Assembly: GCF_026016445.1 (NCBI RefSeq)
Contig: NZ_CP096147.1
Coordinates: forward strand, 780,501 to 844,500
DNA from: Cognatishimia activa
GTDB lineage: Bacteria; Pseudomonadota; Alphaproteobacteria; Rhodobacterales; Rhodobacteraceae
Length of the DNA: 64,000 bases
Direction of reading: 5' to 3'
Below are positions 34,811-43,734 of this stretch, piece by piece (the stretch's first letter is position 1; each line of letters begins with the position of its first letter). Under the pieces are notes generated by a model, which did not search any database, was not told where the DNA came from, and saw only the letters and a program-made list of their open reading frames with translations. The translations under genes were made by a program, and so were the position numbers.

Positions 34811-35399
34811 GAACGCAAAAACCGTGCTGAAGCTGGCTGGCGTCGGAGCGACGATGCTGGGGTTGGCTTTTGCTTCCGTTCCTTTCTACGACTGGTTCTG
34901 TCGCGTGACTGGGTTTGGCGGCATCACGCAGCAGACTGATGCCGGTTCTGAGATGATTTTGGACCAGACCATCAAAGTTAAATTTGATGCCTCCAAAGAT
35001 CGTAATTTCGATTGGGAGTTCAAACCTCAGCAATTAGAGGTCGAACTGAAAATCGGTGAAACCGGTCTGGCGTTTTATGAAGCTTACAATCCGACAGATC
35101 GCCCGATTGCAGGTCAGGCGAGCTTCAACGTCGCACCCTATGAAGCCGGCGCCTTCTTTTCCAAGATCGAATGCTTTTGCTTCACAGAGCAGGTCTTGAT
35201 GCCGGGCGAGCGCATTGACATGCCGGTGACCTTCTTTGTGGATCCGGAAATCACCGAAGATCGCGACGCGAAATACGTTAAAGAGATCATTCTGAGCTAT
35301 ACGTTCCATGAAATCGATCTCCCCGAAGAAATGGCGGCCTTGACCCATGATGGTCTGGCTGTAGAAACAGAAACTAAAGAAACCTCCAACGAGGGATAA
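34803..35399 (+). CDS. ctaG: Cytochrome c oxidase assembly protein CtaG/Cox11
   Basis: CtaG delivers copper to the CuB site of subunit I. The 198-residue protein has one N-terminal membrane helix (about residues 12-30), the family segment [16 protein letters not shown], and the copper-binding CFCF motif ([16 protein letters not shown]), followed by [11 protein letters not shown] and LSYTFHE. ATG at 34803 is used; the upstream open frame from 34746 overlaps the small gene. Coupled to the preceding gene by overlap. Confidence 0.95.
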   Translation: MDKNAKTVLKLAGVGATMLGLAFASVPFYDWFCRVTGFGGITQQTDAGSEMILDQTIKVKFDASKDRNFDWEFKPQQLEVELKIGETGLAFYEAYNPTDRPIAGQASFNVAPYEAGAFFSKIECFCFTEQVLMPGERIDMPVTFFVDPEITEDRDAKYVKEIILSYTFHEIDLPEEMAALTHDGLAVETETKETSNEG

Positions 35400-35405
35400 C
35401 TCCAC

Positions 35406-36206
35406 ATGGCGCACGCTAAAAACCACGATTATCACATTTTGCCGCCGTCGATCCTGCCATTCCTAGGCGCGGTTTTCGGCTTCTTTATGCTGTTTGGCGC
35501 AGTTCTGATGTTCAAGGACATGGGGTCCTGGATGTTCTTGGCTGGCCTGGCTGGCGTTCTGTACGTCATGTTTGCCTGGTGGTCTGAAGTCACCAAAGAA
35601 GGTCAGACCGGCGACCACACTAAGGTTGTTCAAATCGGCCTGCGCTACGGCTTCATACTGTTCGTGATGTCCGAAGTCATGTTCTTCGCAGCATGGTTCT
35701 GGAGCTTCTTCAAACACGCAATCTACCCAATGGGCCCAGACAGCCCTCTGGTTGACGGTGTGTTCCCTCCAGCGGGCATCGAAACATTTGACCCATGGCA
35801 CCTGCCGCTGATCAATACTCTGATCCTGCTGTGCTCTGGCTGTGCAGCAACTTGGGCGCACCACGCTCTGGCGCATGAAGACAACCGCAAAGACATGCGT
35901 AACGGTCTGATCGTTGCCATCGTTCTGGGTGTTTTCTTCACCATCCTGCAGGCCTACGAATACAGCCACGCAGCCTTTGGCTTCTCTGGTTCCATCTACG
36001 CTGCGAACTTCTTCATGGCGACTGGCTTTCACGGTGCACACGTTCTGATCGGCACGATCTTCCTGTTCGTCTGCCTGCTGCGCCTGCAGCGTGGTCACTT
36101 CACAAAAACCCAGCACGTTGGTTTCGAAGCAGCAGCTTGGTACTGGCACTTCGTTGACGTGGTATGGCTGTTCCTCTTTGCAGCTGTCTACATCTGGGGT
36201 CAGTAA
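35406..36206 (+). CDS. ctaE: Cytochrome c oxidase subunit III
   Basis: Subunit III stabilises the oxidase and binds lipid. The 266-residue protein has seven membrane helices and the conserved [71 protein letters not shown] and [18 protein letters not shown]. It follows ctaG by six bases and ends before a terminator-like pair of hairpins. Confidence 0.97.
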   Translation: MAHAKNHDYHILPPSILPFLGAVFGFFMLFGAVLMFKDMGSWMFLAGLAGVLYVMFAWWSEVTKEGQTGDHTKVVQIGLRYGFILFVMSEVMFFAAWFWSFFKHAIYPMGPDSPLVDGVFPPAGIETFDPWHLPLINTLILLCSGCAATWAHHALAHEDNRKDMRNGLIVAIVLGVFFTILQAYEYSHAAFGFSGSIYAANFFMATGFHGAHVLIGTIFLFVCLLRLQRGHFTKTQHVGFEAAAWYWHFVDVVWLFLFAAVYIWGQ

Positions 36207-36213
36207 GACCACT

Positions 36214-36288
36214 CAAAAGGTTGCACCTTTTGCTGAGATAAGATTATAGCAAGTCGCGGCGAATATCATTCGCCGCGATTTCGTCTTT
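36214..36288 (+). terminator. Two hairpins after ctaE, the second terminator-like
   Basis: CAAAAGGT-TGC-ACCTTTTG (36214-36232) is followed by the perfect 11-bp stem TCGCGGCGAAT / ATTCGCCGCGA (36254-36278, loop ATC) and TTTCGTCTTT. This may end or attenuate the ctaC-ctaE message before the SURF1 gene. Confidence 0.7.
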
Positions 36289-36304
36289 CAGGGGCCAGCG
36301 CATC

Positions 36305-36982
36305 GTGCGTCGTTTATTCCTTCCATTGTTCTTTGGCATCGTCGGCACAGCAATTCTGCTGAAGCTGGGCTTTTGGCAGGTGGATAGACTGGCGTGGAAA
36401 GAGGCGGAACTTGCGCGCATTGACGCAAAGATCGCTGACGCACCCATTGCCGTTCCTAAAGCACCCACCGAGGCACAGGACGAGTACCTGCCGGTAACTG
36501 CGACTGGCCAAACCGGAGCAGAAGAGCTCCATGTTCTTGCATCCAGCAAACAGACGGGCGCGATCTATCGTGTGGTTACGGCCTTTGAAACAACGGATGG
36601 ACGCCGCCTGCTACTGGACCGAGGGTGGGTCAAACCCTTCGCTAAGGACGACGTGCGCGGGACTGTTTCGGCAACCATTGTCGGCAATCTACTTTGGCCT
36701 GACGAGCGCAGCAAACACACGCCTGAAAACGATGTCGCCGGCAACACTTGGTTTGCTCGGGATATTGCCGAAATGGCCGCCATATTGAACACAGAACCTC
36801 TGCTTGTCGTCCAGCGCGATATCGTAGAAGGCTCACCCGAAATTACTCCCATGCCGGTGACATCCACCGGTATTCCAAACGATCACCTGCAATACGCCGT
36901 GACATGGTTCGGACTGGCTCTGGTCTGGATCGTCATGACGCTGTATTACCTGCGCCGCATGCGCACACGAGAAAAGGTCTAA
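36305..36982 (+). CDS. SURF1 family cytochrome oxidase assembly protein
   Basis: SURF1 proteins help insert heme A into subunit I. The 225-residue protein has the two expected membrane helices, one at the N-terminus (LFLPLFFGIVGTAILLKLGF) and one near the C-terminus (YAVTWFGLALVWIVMTLYYL), with FWQVDRLAWKEAEL after the first helix and LLLDRGWVKPF in the periplasmic part. The start is GTG at 36305; it is 16 bases beyond the terminator-like hairpin, so the gene may be read through from ctaE or have its own promoter. Confidence 0.93.
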   Translation: MRRLFLPLFFGIVGTAILLKLGFWQVDRLAWKEAELARIDAKIADAPIAVPKAPTEAQDEYLPVTATGQTGAEELHVLASSKQTGAIYRVVTAFETTDGRRLLLDRGWVKPFAKDDVRGTVSATIVGNLLWPDERSKHTPENDVAGNTWFARDIAEMAAILNTEPLLVVQRDIVEGSPEITPMPVTSTGIPNDHLQYAVTWFGLALVWIVMTLYYLRRMRTREKV

Positions 36983-36987
36983 ACGCC

Positions 36988-38376
36988 GTGAAATACATCT
37001 CTACCCGGGGGAATGCCCCAGAACTGAGCTTTGCCGAGGCGATGCTAACCGGTCTTGCACGGGATGGTGGCCTCTATGTGCCAAAGAAGATTCCGACTCT
37101 GAACCAAGAAGACATCGCTGCGATGGCAGGTCTTTCCTATGAAGAGATCGCGTTTCGTGTGATGAAGCCTTTCATTGGCGAGAGTTTCACCGACGACGAA
37201 TTCCAAGGCATCATTGCCCGCGCTTATGAAGGTTTCCGTCACGATGCACGCGCGCCATTGGTGCAGATGGGGCCAAACCACTATCTGTTGGAGCTGTTCC
37301 ACGGCCCAACGCTGGCCTTCAAAGATTTCGCTATGCAGCTCATTGGTCAGCTATTCCAGTTTGAGCTGGAACGCCGCAAAGAGCGCGTGACTATCGTAGG
37401 TGCCACCTCTGGTGACACCGGCTCGGCGGCGATTGAAGCCTTCCGTGGTCTGGACAATGTAGATGTCTTCATTCTCTTCCCGCATGGCCGTGTGTCTGAC
37501 ATCCAGCGCAAGCAGATGACCACGCCTGATGATGCCAACGTGCATGCACTGGCGCTGGAAGGGGACTTCGATGACTGTCAGGCCCGCTTGAAGGACATGT
37601 TCAACGACTTTGACTTCCGTGATGGCGTGAAGCTTGCAGGCGTGAACTCCATCAACTGGGCGCGGGTTCTGGCGCAGGTGGTTTATTACTTCTCTTCCGC
37701 TGTGTCTCTGGGTGCTCCGCATCGCAAGGTCAGCTTCACCGTGCCAACCGGCAACTTCGGTGACATCTTTGCAGGCTTCATCGCCAAAGAAATGGGTCTG
37801 CCGATTGAAAAGCTGGTCATCGCGACCAACCAGAACGACATCCTGCACCGCACTATGGAAACCGGCGCTTGCACAAAGGCTGGCGTGACCCCGTCCATCA
37901 GCCCATCCATGGACATCCAGGTCAGCTCCAATTTCGAGCGCGCCTTGTTCTTTGCCTATGACAAAGATGGCGATGCAGTGTCTCAGCTGATGGAAGAATT
38001 CAAAGACGGTTCCTTCACCATCAGTCAGGGCGCCATGGAATGGCTACGCGAGCAATTCGCGAGCGGTCGGGCGTCTGAAGAAGAAACCAAAGCCACCATC
38101 AAAGCAGAATTCGCAAACACCGGCGAAGTCCTTTGCCCGCACAGCGCGGTTGGCGTAAAAGTTGCAAATGAGCAGCTTTCGGAAACACCTATGATCACTC
38201 TGGCAACAGCCCATCCAGCGAAATTCCCGGATGCGGTCGAAGATGCTATGGGCGCACGTCCAGGCCTGCCACCGCATATGGCGGACCTGATGGAGCGTGA
38301 AGAGCGTGTCTGCAAAGTGCCAAACCAGCTGGCGCTGCTTGAAACCATTATCAAAGACCGGATTGCCGCACGTTGA
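36988..38376 (+). CDS. thrC: Threonine synthase
   Basis: ThrC turns O-phosphohomoserine into threonine with PLP. The 462-residue protein begins KYISTRGNAPELSFAEAM and has the PLP lysine in GPTLAFKDFAMQLIGQLF, the phosphate loop GATSGDTGSAAIEAF and FTVPTGNFGDIFAGFIAKEM. The start is GTG at 36988, five bases after the SURF1 stop; an open frame extends to 36748 inside SURF1 and is not used. The stop overlaps the next start by four bases (TTGA). A thrC-M16 peptidase pair downstream of the oxidase cluster is usual in this order. Confidence 0.96.
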   Translation: MKYISTRGNAPELSFAEAMLTGLARDGGLYVPKKIPTLNQEDIAAMAGLSYEEIAFRVMKPFIGESFTDDEFQGIIARAYEGFRHDARAPLVQMGPNHYLLELFHGPTLAFKDFAMQLIGQLFQFELERRKERVTIVGATSGDTGSAAIEAFRGLDNVDVFILFPHGRVSDIQRKQMTTPDDANVHALALEGDFDDCQARLKDMFNDFDFRDGVKLAGVNSINWARVLAQVVYYFSSAVSLGAPHRKVSFTVPTGNFGDIFAGFIAKEMGLPIEKLVIATNQNDILHRTMETGACTKAGVTPSISPSMDIQVSSNFERALFFAYDKDGDAVSQLMEEFKDGSFTISQGAMEWLREQFASGRASEEETKATIKAEFANTGEVLCPHSAVGVKVANEQLSETPMITLATAHPAKFPDAVEDAMGARPGLPPHMADLMEREERVCKVPNQLALLETIIKDRIAAR

Positions 38377-39635
38377 CAGTTAAACTTCACACACTCTCCA
38401 ACGGGTTCCGCATTGTGACCGAGCATATGCCCGGTCTGCAATCTGCGTCGATCGGCATCTGGGTGACCGCAGGTGGGCGTCATGAGACGCCTCAGCAGAA
38501 CGGCATTGCGCACTTTCTGGAGCATATGGCCTTCAAAGGCACAGAACGCCGCAACGCGCTTCAGATCGCTGAGGCCATCGAAGATGTGGGCGGCTATATC
38601 AACGCCTACACTAGCCGCGAAGTCACAGCTTACTACGCGCGTGTTCTGAAGAACGATGTGCCACTGGCACTGGATGTCATTGGTGACATCCTCCTGAACC
38701 CTGTGTTCGACCAACGCGAGATTGAGGTTGAGCGCGGTGTGATCCTGCAAGAGATCGGGCAGGCGCTGGATACACCCGACGACGTAATCTTTGACTGGCT
38801 ACAGGAGCGCGCTTACCCGGATCAGCCGATGGGCCGTACCATTCTGGGCCCAGAAGAGCGCGTGAAAGCTTTCGGTCGCGATGACCTCAGCACCTTTGTA
38901 GGCCAGCATTACGGCCCAGAGCGCATGGTGCTCGCCGCTGCTGGTGGCGTGGATCACGATGAGATCGTGAAGCTGGCTGAGCAGATGTTTGGCGGTATGA
39001 AACCGGGCAATGTCCTTATCGATATGCCAGCACGTTTTGCAGGCGGTGAGTACCGTCAGGAGAAGTCACTGGAGCAGGCGCATTTCGCGCTGGGTCTGGA
39101 AAGCCCGGATTATCGCAGCGACGACATTTACACGGCCCAGATTTACTCCGTTGCGCTGGGTGGCGGCATGTCTTCGCGTCTCTTCCAGGAAGTGCGGGAA
39201 AAACGTGGTCTTTGCTATACGATCTATGCCTCCACTGGCGCCTATGCCGATAGCGGCATGACGACCATCTATGCTGGCACATCAGGCGAGCAAATCGGCG
39301 AACTCGCGGCGATCACCATCGATGAGCTGAAGCGCGCTGCGGATGATATGTCCGAGAAAGAAATCGAACGCGCGCGCGTTCAGATGAAAGCAGGCATGCT
39401 GATGGGTCTTGAAAGCCCATCAAGCCGCGCAGAACGCCTCGCGCGCATGGTTGCGATCTGGGGCAGGGTGCCTGGTCTTGAGGAGACAGTTCAGAAAATC
39501 GACGCCGTGAGCAATGAGGACGTGCGCAAATTTGCCGAGCATATGGCCGTGCAGGCTCCAGCTGCACTGGCTCTTTACGGCCCTGTGTCTTCTGCGCCCG
39601 CTCTGGATCAACTGCAGGAGAGGCGCGCGGCTTGA
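38373..39635 (+). CDS. M16-family zinc peptidase (processing peptidase-like)
   Basis: A 420-residue peptidase related to the beta subunit of mitochondrial processing peptidase. The inverted zinc motif HFLEH (GIAHFLEHMAFKGTERR) is at about residue 48 and the third ligand follows in EVERGVILQEIG. The C-terminal domain has the glycine-rich LGGGMSSRLFQEVREKRGL. There is no clear signal peptide. The start is TTG overlapping the thrC stop. Substrate is unknown; in alphaproteobacteria this gene is of interest as a relative of the mitochondrial enzyme. Confidence 0.92.
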   Translation: MTVKLHTLSNGFRIVTEHMPGLQSASIGIWVTAGGRHETPQQNGIAHFLEHMAFKGTERRNALQIAEAIEDVGGYINAYTSREVTAYYARVLKNDVPLALDVIGDILLNPVFDQREIEVERGVILQEIGQALDTPDDVIFDWLQERAYPDQPMGRTILGPEERVKAFGRDDLSTFVGQHYGPERMVLAAAGGVDHDEIVKLAEQMFGGMKPGNVLIDMPARFAGGEYRQEKSLEQAHFALGLESPDYRSDDIYTAQIYSVALGGGMSSRLFQEVREKRGLCYTIYASTGAYADSGMTTIYAGTSGEQIGELAAITIDELKRAADDMSEKEIERARVQMKAGMLMGLESPSSRAERLARMVAIWGRVPGLEETVQKIDAVSNEDVRKFAEHMAVQAPAALALYGPVSSAPALDQLQERRAA

Positions 39636-40219
39636 TGCTTCTCACCCGGAAGAAAGTCCGCCTAGAAACCGAACGTCTGACGCTTCGGCCACCGGTGCAT
39701 TCTGACTTTCGGGAATGGGCTTGGCTGCGCGAAAGCAGTGCGCAGTTTCTGGTGCCATGGGAGCCCGTTTGGGCGCATGATCACCTGAGCCGCAAAAACT
39801 TCACCAACCGGGTCTATTGGGCACAGCGCTCGATCAACAGTGGCTCCGCCGTGCCTCTATTCATCGTGGATCGCGCGCAGGACACTTTGCTTGGAGCCAT
39901 TACGCTGGACAATATTCGTCGCGGCCCTGCACAGTCCGGCACGCTTGGCTATTGGGTGGGCGAGAAATACGCCCGCAATGGATTCATGCGCGAGGCCATC
40001 GAGGCTGTGGCGCATTATGCCTTTCACCAGCTTGATCTCAGCCGTCTTGAAGCCGCTTGTCTGCCAGAGAATGCGGCCAGCCGTGGCTTACTTGAAAAGT
40101 CCGGGTTCAAATACGAAGGCGTCGCGCAAAGTTACCTTCAGATCAATGGGCGCTGGCGCACCCATGTACTTTATGCCTGCCTGCGCAACGACCGGCGTGG
40201 GCGGACAAGCGCTGGCTGA
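39635..40219 (+). CDS. GNAT acetyltransferase (RimJ/RimL-like)
   Basis: A 194-residue GNAT protein of the RimJ/RimL type, which acetylate N-termini of ribosomal or other proteins. Seen: RLETERLTLRPPVHSDFREW, LLGAITLDNIRRGPAQSGTL, GYWVGEKYARNGFMREAIEA (acetyl-CoA loop), AACLPENAASRGLLEKSGF. ATG at 39635 overlaps the M16 stop by one base (TGATG) and has AGGAGAGG upstream. The substrate is not known. Confidence 0.9.
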   Translation: MLLTRKKVRLETERLTLRPPVHSDFREWAWLRESSAQFLVPWEPVWAHDHLSRKNFTNRVYWAQRSINSGSAVPLFIVDRAQDTLLGAITLDNIRRGPAQSGTLGYWVGEKYARNGFMREAIEAVAHYAFHQLDLSRLEAACLPENAASRGLLEKSGFKYEGVAQSYLQINGRWRTHVLYACLRNDRRGRTSAG

Positions 40220-40243
40220 TCTCGCAATTCGCTGATTTGTGAT

Positions 40244-40262
40244 ATCCTCCTGCGAGGAGGAT
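40244..40262 (+). promoter_or_regulatory. Hairpin that encloses the Shine-Dalgarno of the next gene
   Basis: ATCCTCCT-GCG-AGGAGGAT forms a perfect 8-bp stem. The 3' arm AGGAGG is an ideal ribosome-binding site five to six bases before the ATG at 40268, so in the folded state it is fully paired. This would repress translation unless opened by temperature, a protein or ribosomes arriving from the upstream gene. Confidence 0.6.
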
Positions 40263-40267
40263 CGATT

Positions 40268-41086
40268 ATGCGCGCGTTTACTGTCTTTCTACTGTCCCTC
40301 TTTTGGGCCCTTCAGGTCTCTGCTCAGGAGCGGCAACCCAGCCACTGCATCGCCATTGCCGATGCCATGCCTGAGGCGAGATATATTCACCGGGCGGCCT
40401 TTGATGACCCGGTGGCGCAGGACAGTATCCGCGTTCGATATATCAACCACGCGGCTTTCCTGTTGCTCACCGAGGGCGGTGTGTCGGCGGTGACGGACTT
40501 CACTGGCTTTATCGGGACCGCACCTTTTCTGCCTGATATCGTCACCATGAACCATGCGCATGAAAGCCATTGGACACCTTTTCCTGACCCCGCCATCACG
40601 CATGCCTTGAAGGGCTGGGGAAATGGCACTGAAGGTGCAGATCATCATTTGACGGTCGGCGATCTTCTGGTGCGCAATGTCCCAACAGATATCCGACGTG
40701 GCACCGGCGTTGAGATCAAGGGCAATTCTATCTTCGTCTTTGAAGCTGCGGGGCTTTGTGTTGGCCATTTGGGGCATTTGCATCATGAACCTGACGATGC
40801 TCAATACGCTGCGCTGGGGCGCTTGGATGTGGTCATGGCGGCGGTGGATGGCGGACGCACTCTGGACCTGCCTTCGATGAAACGCGTGCTCACGCGACTA
40901 AAGGCTTCGGTTGTGATCCCGATGCACTGGTTTGCGACAGGTACGCTCAATCAGTTTCTGGACGATATGTCAGATACCTATGTGATTGAAAACAAAGGGG
41001 CACATGCGCTGGAAATCTCGATAGCATCACTACCCGATCGGCCTACCATTGTTGTTTTGCAGCCAAAATACCTGACCGCACCATAA
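40268..41086 (+). CDS. Secreted metallo-beta-lactamase-fold protein (UlaG-like)
   Basis: A 272-residue protein with a Sec signal peptide (cleaved near VSAQ, about residue 18) and an MBL-like fold: INHAAFLLLTEGGVSAVTDF at the first strands, then TMNHAHESHW in place of the canonical HxHxDH, LGHLHHEPDD and VVIPMHWF. The metal-site Asp is replaced by Ser, so metal binding may be altered, though other His positions remain. The role is unknown. The ribosome-binding site is AGGAGG, locked in a perfect hairpin. Confidence 0.82.
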   Translation: MRAFTVFLLSLFWALQVSAQERQPSHCIAIADAMPEARYIHRAAFDDPVAQDSIRVRYINHAAFLLLTEGGVSAVTDFTGFIGTAPFLPDIVTMNHAHESHWTPFPDPAITHALKGWGNGTEGADHHLTVGDLLVRNVPTDIRRGTGVEIKGNSIFVFEAAGLCVGHLGHLHHEPDDAQYAALGRLDVVMAAVDGGRTLDLPSMKRVLTRLKASVVIPMHWFATGTLNQFLDDMSDTYVIENKGAHALEISIASLPDRPTIVVLQPKYLTAP

Positions 41087-41125
41087 ACCACTCGACCTAC
41101 GCGATGGGCGTGGTAGGCCTTAGCC

Positions 41126-41662
41126 ATGTCTGATCACACTTACATCCTCCTTTTGCGCGGCGTGAACGTGAGTGGTGCGGGAAAACTGCCCATGGCTGAG
41201 CTACGCAGTCACCTTGCGAAGGCGGGCTATGAGGGTGCCAAAACCTATATCCAATCTGGCAATATCATTCTGAAAAGTCAGCAAGACCGGGACGAAGTTG
41301 GGACGCGTGTTCAAACGCTCATCGACAATGAGTTTGGGTTTAGACCGCCTGTCATTGTGTTGAGCATGAGAGACCTGGAATGCGCCATTCAAAACAATCC
41401 ATTTGAGGTTGCTGAAAAGAGATTTCTGCACCTGATATTTCTCAGTGAAAATGCGGCTTTGGATGCGGAGGGGCTAACGTCGTTTTGTACAGCAGGCGAA
41501 GAGTTCCACCTCGACGGTTCGGTGTTTTATCTTGCGACGCCCAATGGTCATGGTCGATCCAAAGCCGCTGAAAAGCTGGACAAATTCCTGACTGCAGACG
41601 TAAAAACAGCGCGCAATCTGAATTCTATTGAGAAGATATTGGCCTTAGCCAAGTCCCTCTAG
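41126..41662 (+). CDS. DUF1697 family protein
   Basis: A 178-residue DUF1697 protein (PF08002). The family signature is seen at the N-terminus (YILLLRGVNVSGAGKLPMAE, then YIQSGNIILKS) and in the middle (FLHLIFLSENAALDAEGL). Its biochemical function is not established. No operon partner is evident: it stands between the MBL-fold protein and an FAD oxidoreductase, with gaps of 39 and 20 bases. Confidence 0.9.
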   Translation: MSDHTYILLLRGVNVSGAGKLPMAELRSHLAKAGYEGAKTYIQSGNIILKSQQDRDEVGTRVQTLIDNEFGFRPPVIVLSMRDLECAIQNNPFEVAEKRFLHLIFLSENAALDAEGLTSFCTAGEEFHLDGSVFYLATPNGHGRSKAAEKLDKFLTADVKTARNLNSIEKILALAKSL

Positions 41663-41682
41663 CGACGCCTACAAGGACAAAC

Positions 41683-43098
41683 ATGACGTTGAAACCGGCC
41701 GATCAAAGCTTTCTCACTGCGCTTGAGGCTCAATTGCCCGCAGGTTCTTTGAAGGCACCAGAGCCACGCTATCTGGAGGAGCCGAGAGGGCGCGCCAGAG
41801 GGCAGGCGGGTGCGGTGGCCCTGCCGAGGTCCGTCGAAGAGGTCAGCACGATCCTGAAGGCCTGCCACGCCGCCAGTGTTGCAGTGGTGCCCTATGGCGG
41901 CGGAACCGGGCTTGTGGGGGGGCAGCTCAGTGAAGAGCTGCGGGCCCCTCTAGTAATTTCGCTAGAACGCATGAAGCGGGTCCGGTCGGTCGACGCGCAA
42001 TCCAACGTCATCGAAGTTGATGCGGGCTGTATCCTTGCGGATATTCATACCGCAGCCGAAGAAGTGGACCGCTTGTTCCCGCTCTCCCTTGCGGCCAAAG
42101 GCTCAGCGCAGATTGGGGGCAACCTTGCGACCAATGCAGGGGGCGTGAATGTGCTGCGTTATGGCAACGCGCGTGATTTGTGTCTGGGGCTAGAAGCGGT
42201 TCTGCCAAACGGTGACATCTGGCATGGGCTTTCGCCATTGCGGAAAGACAACACGGGCTATGACCTGCGCAATCTATTGATTGGCTCTGAAGGAACGCTT
42301 GGCATCATCACGGGTGCTTCGCTCAAGCTTTCCCCGCAGCCTTCCGCGCATGAAACCGCGTTGATGGTGGTGCCAAGCCCAGCGGCTGCTTTGGACCTTT
42401 TAGCACTTGCACGTGATATGGTCGGAGAAGCGGTCAGTGCCTTTGAGCTGATGTCAAAACAAGCGCTGGAGTTTCTGGCTGAAAAGATGCCAGAGGTGCG
42501 CCAGCCTTTTGCGGAGTTCCCCGAATGGTTCGTGTTGATCGATTTCGGCCTAAGCCGCGCGCAGGCGGGGCAAGCGGCGATGGAAAGTCTTTTCGAAGCG
42601 GCTCTGGAACAAGAGCTTGTCAGTGATGGCTTCATTGCATCGTCAGACAAACAGCGCGATGAATTCTGGGAACTGAGGGAAACCATTCCTTTGGCCAATC
42701 GCGCCGTCGGTTCGATCAGCAGCCATGATGTGTCATTGCCTTTAGATAGGCTGCCTGAATTCATCGACGCGGGTCAGACGTTGATTTCCAGCTTTGAAGG
42801 CCTGCGCCTGAATTGTTTTGGCCACCTCGGAGACGGCAATCTGCATTTCAATGTTTTCCCACCCAAGGGCATAGATAAGAAAGAATTCAGCCACTTACAG
42901 TCTGAAGTTAAATCTTCTGTCCACGATCTTGTTGCCCAGTTTGGCGGCTCGTTCAGTGCAGAGCACGGTGTTGGAAGATTGAAGACCGACGATCTGCTGA
43001 AATACGGTGATCCAACAAAAATCGCCGCCATGAAAGCCATTAAGGCGGCGTTGGATCCGAAGGGGATTATGAACCCCGGTGCAGTGCTGAAGGCCTAG
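41683..43098 (+). CDS. FAD-linked oxidoreductase (GlcD / D-2-hydroxyacid dehydrogenase type)
   Basis: A 471-residue flavoprotein of the FAD_binding_4 plus FAD-oxidase_C type. FAD loops are [16 protein letters not shown] and [21 protein letters not shown]; the C-terminal domain has [14 protein letters not shown] and [14 protein letters not shown], with [12 protein letters not shown] at the end. Substrates in this family are D-lactate, glycolate or D-2-hydroxyglutarate; the HGDGNLH-type motif agrees but does not choose between them. The TAG stop is shared, as CTAG, with the convergent apt gene and lies in the loop of a perfect hairpin. Confidence 0.9.
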   Translation: MTLKPADQSFLTALEAQLPAGSLKAPEPRYLEEPRGRARGQAGAVALPRSVEEVSTILKACHAASVAVVPYGGGTGLVGGQLSEELRAPLVISLERMKRVRSVDAQSNVIEVDAGCILADIHTAAEEVDRLFPLSLAAKGSAQIGGNLATNAGGVNVLRYGNARDLCLGLEAVLPNGDIWHGLSPLRKDNTGYDLRNLLIGSEGTLGIITGASLKLSPQPSAHETALMVVPSPAAALDLLALARDMVGEAVSAFELMSKQALEFLAEKMPEVRQPFAEFPEWFVLIDFGLSRAQAGQAAMESLFEAALEQELVSDGFIASSDKQRDEFWELRETIPLANRAVGSISSHDVSLPLDRLPEFIDAGQTLISSFEGLRLNCFGHLGDGNLHFNVFPPKGIDKKEFSHLQSEVKSSVHDLVAQFGGSFSAEHGVGRLKTDDLLKYGDPTKIAAMKAIKAALDPKGIMNPGAVLKA

Positions 43099-43107
43099 AG
43101 GCCTTCA
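43088..43107. terminator. Perfect hairpin with the two convergent stop codons in its loop
   Basis: TGAAGGCC (43088-43095) pairs with GGCCTTCA (43100-43107); the four-base loop TAGA holds most of the overlapping stop codons of the FAD oxidoreductase and apt. No T-tract follows on either strand, so it may act as a 3'-end stabiliser rather than a classical terminator. Confidence 0.6.
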
Positions 43108-43634
43108 AACTCGCAAAGCACATTCACGTCCATACCCATCTCTTCGAGCCGCTTGCGACCTCCAAGATCGGGCAGGTCGATGATAAAGCTACAGGCGACA
43201 ATCTCACCGCCCAGGCGCTCGACCAGCTTGATGCCCGCTTCTGCGGTACCACCAGTCGCAAGCAGGTCATCGACGACAAGGATTTTCTCGCCCGGAGAGA
43301 TAGCGTCGTCATGCACTTCGACAATCGCTTCGCCGTACTCCAGTTTATAATCCTGTGAAATCGTGGTGCCCGGGAGCTTGCCCTTCTTGCGGATTGGCAC
43401 AAAGCCCACGCTCAGCTGGTGTGCAATGGCGCCGCCAAGGATGAAGCCACGTGCTTCTAGGCCAACAACTTTGTCGATCCGCTCCCCAGCATAGGGGTGC
43501 AGCATCTGATCAATGGCCATCCTAAAACCACGTGGGTCAGCGAATAGGGTGGTCACGTCACGAAACAGAATACCCTCGTGCGGAAAGTCCACAATGGTGC
43601 GAATGTAGTCTTTTACGTCGTTGGATTTACGCAT
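43095..43634 (-). CDS. apt: Adenine phosphoribosyltransferase
   Basis: Apt salvages adenine to AMP with PRPP. The 179-residue protein has the N-terminal [55 protein letters not shown] and the PRPP-binding motif [19 protein letters not shown]. It recycles adenine released, for instance, by MTA phosphorylase (mtnP), encoded about 0.8 kb away on the same strand, which is a sensible functional neighbour. Confidence 0.97.
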   Translation of the reverse strand: MRKSNDVKDYIRTIVDFPHEGILFRDVTTLFADPRGFRMAIDQMLHPYAGERIDKVVGLEARGFILGGAIAHQLSVGFVPIRKKGKLPGTTISQDYKLEYGEAIVEVHDDAISPGEKILVVDDLLATGGTAEAGIKLVERLGGEIVACSFIIDLPDLGGRKRLEEMGMDVNVLCEFEGL

Positions 43635-43734
43635 CTTTATCCCCGAGATAAGTTTCCTTCGGTTTGACCTATGGCGTTTCTGAAGGCAAGGGCGAAGCTC
43701 TGCAGAACTTCGCTTCGTGCGACCACTTCACTGT

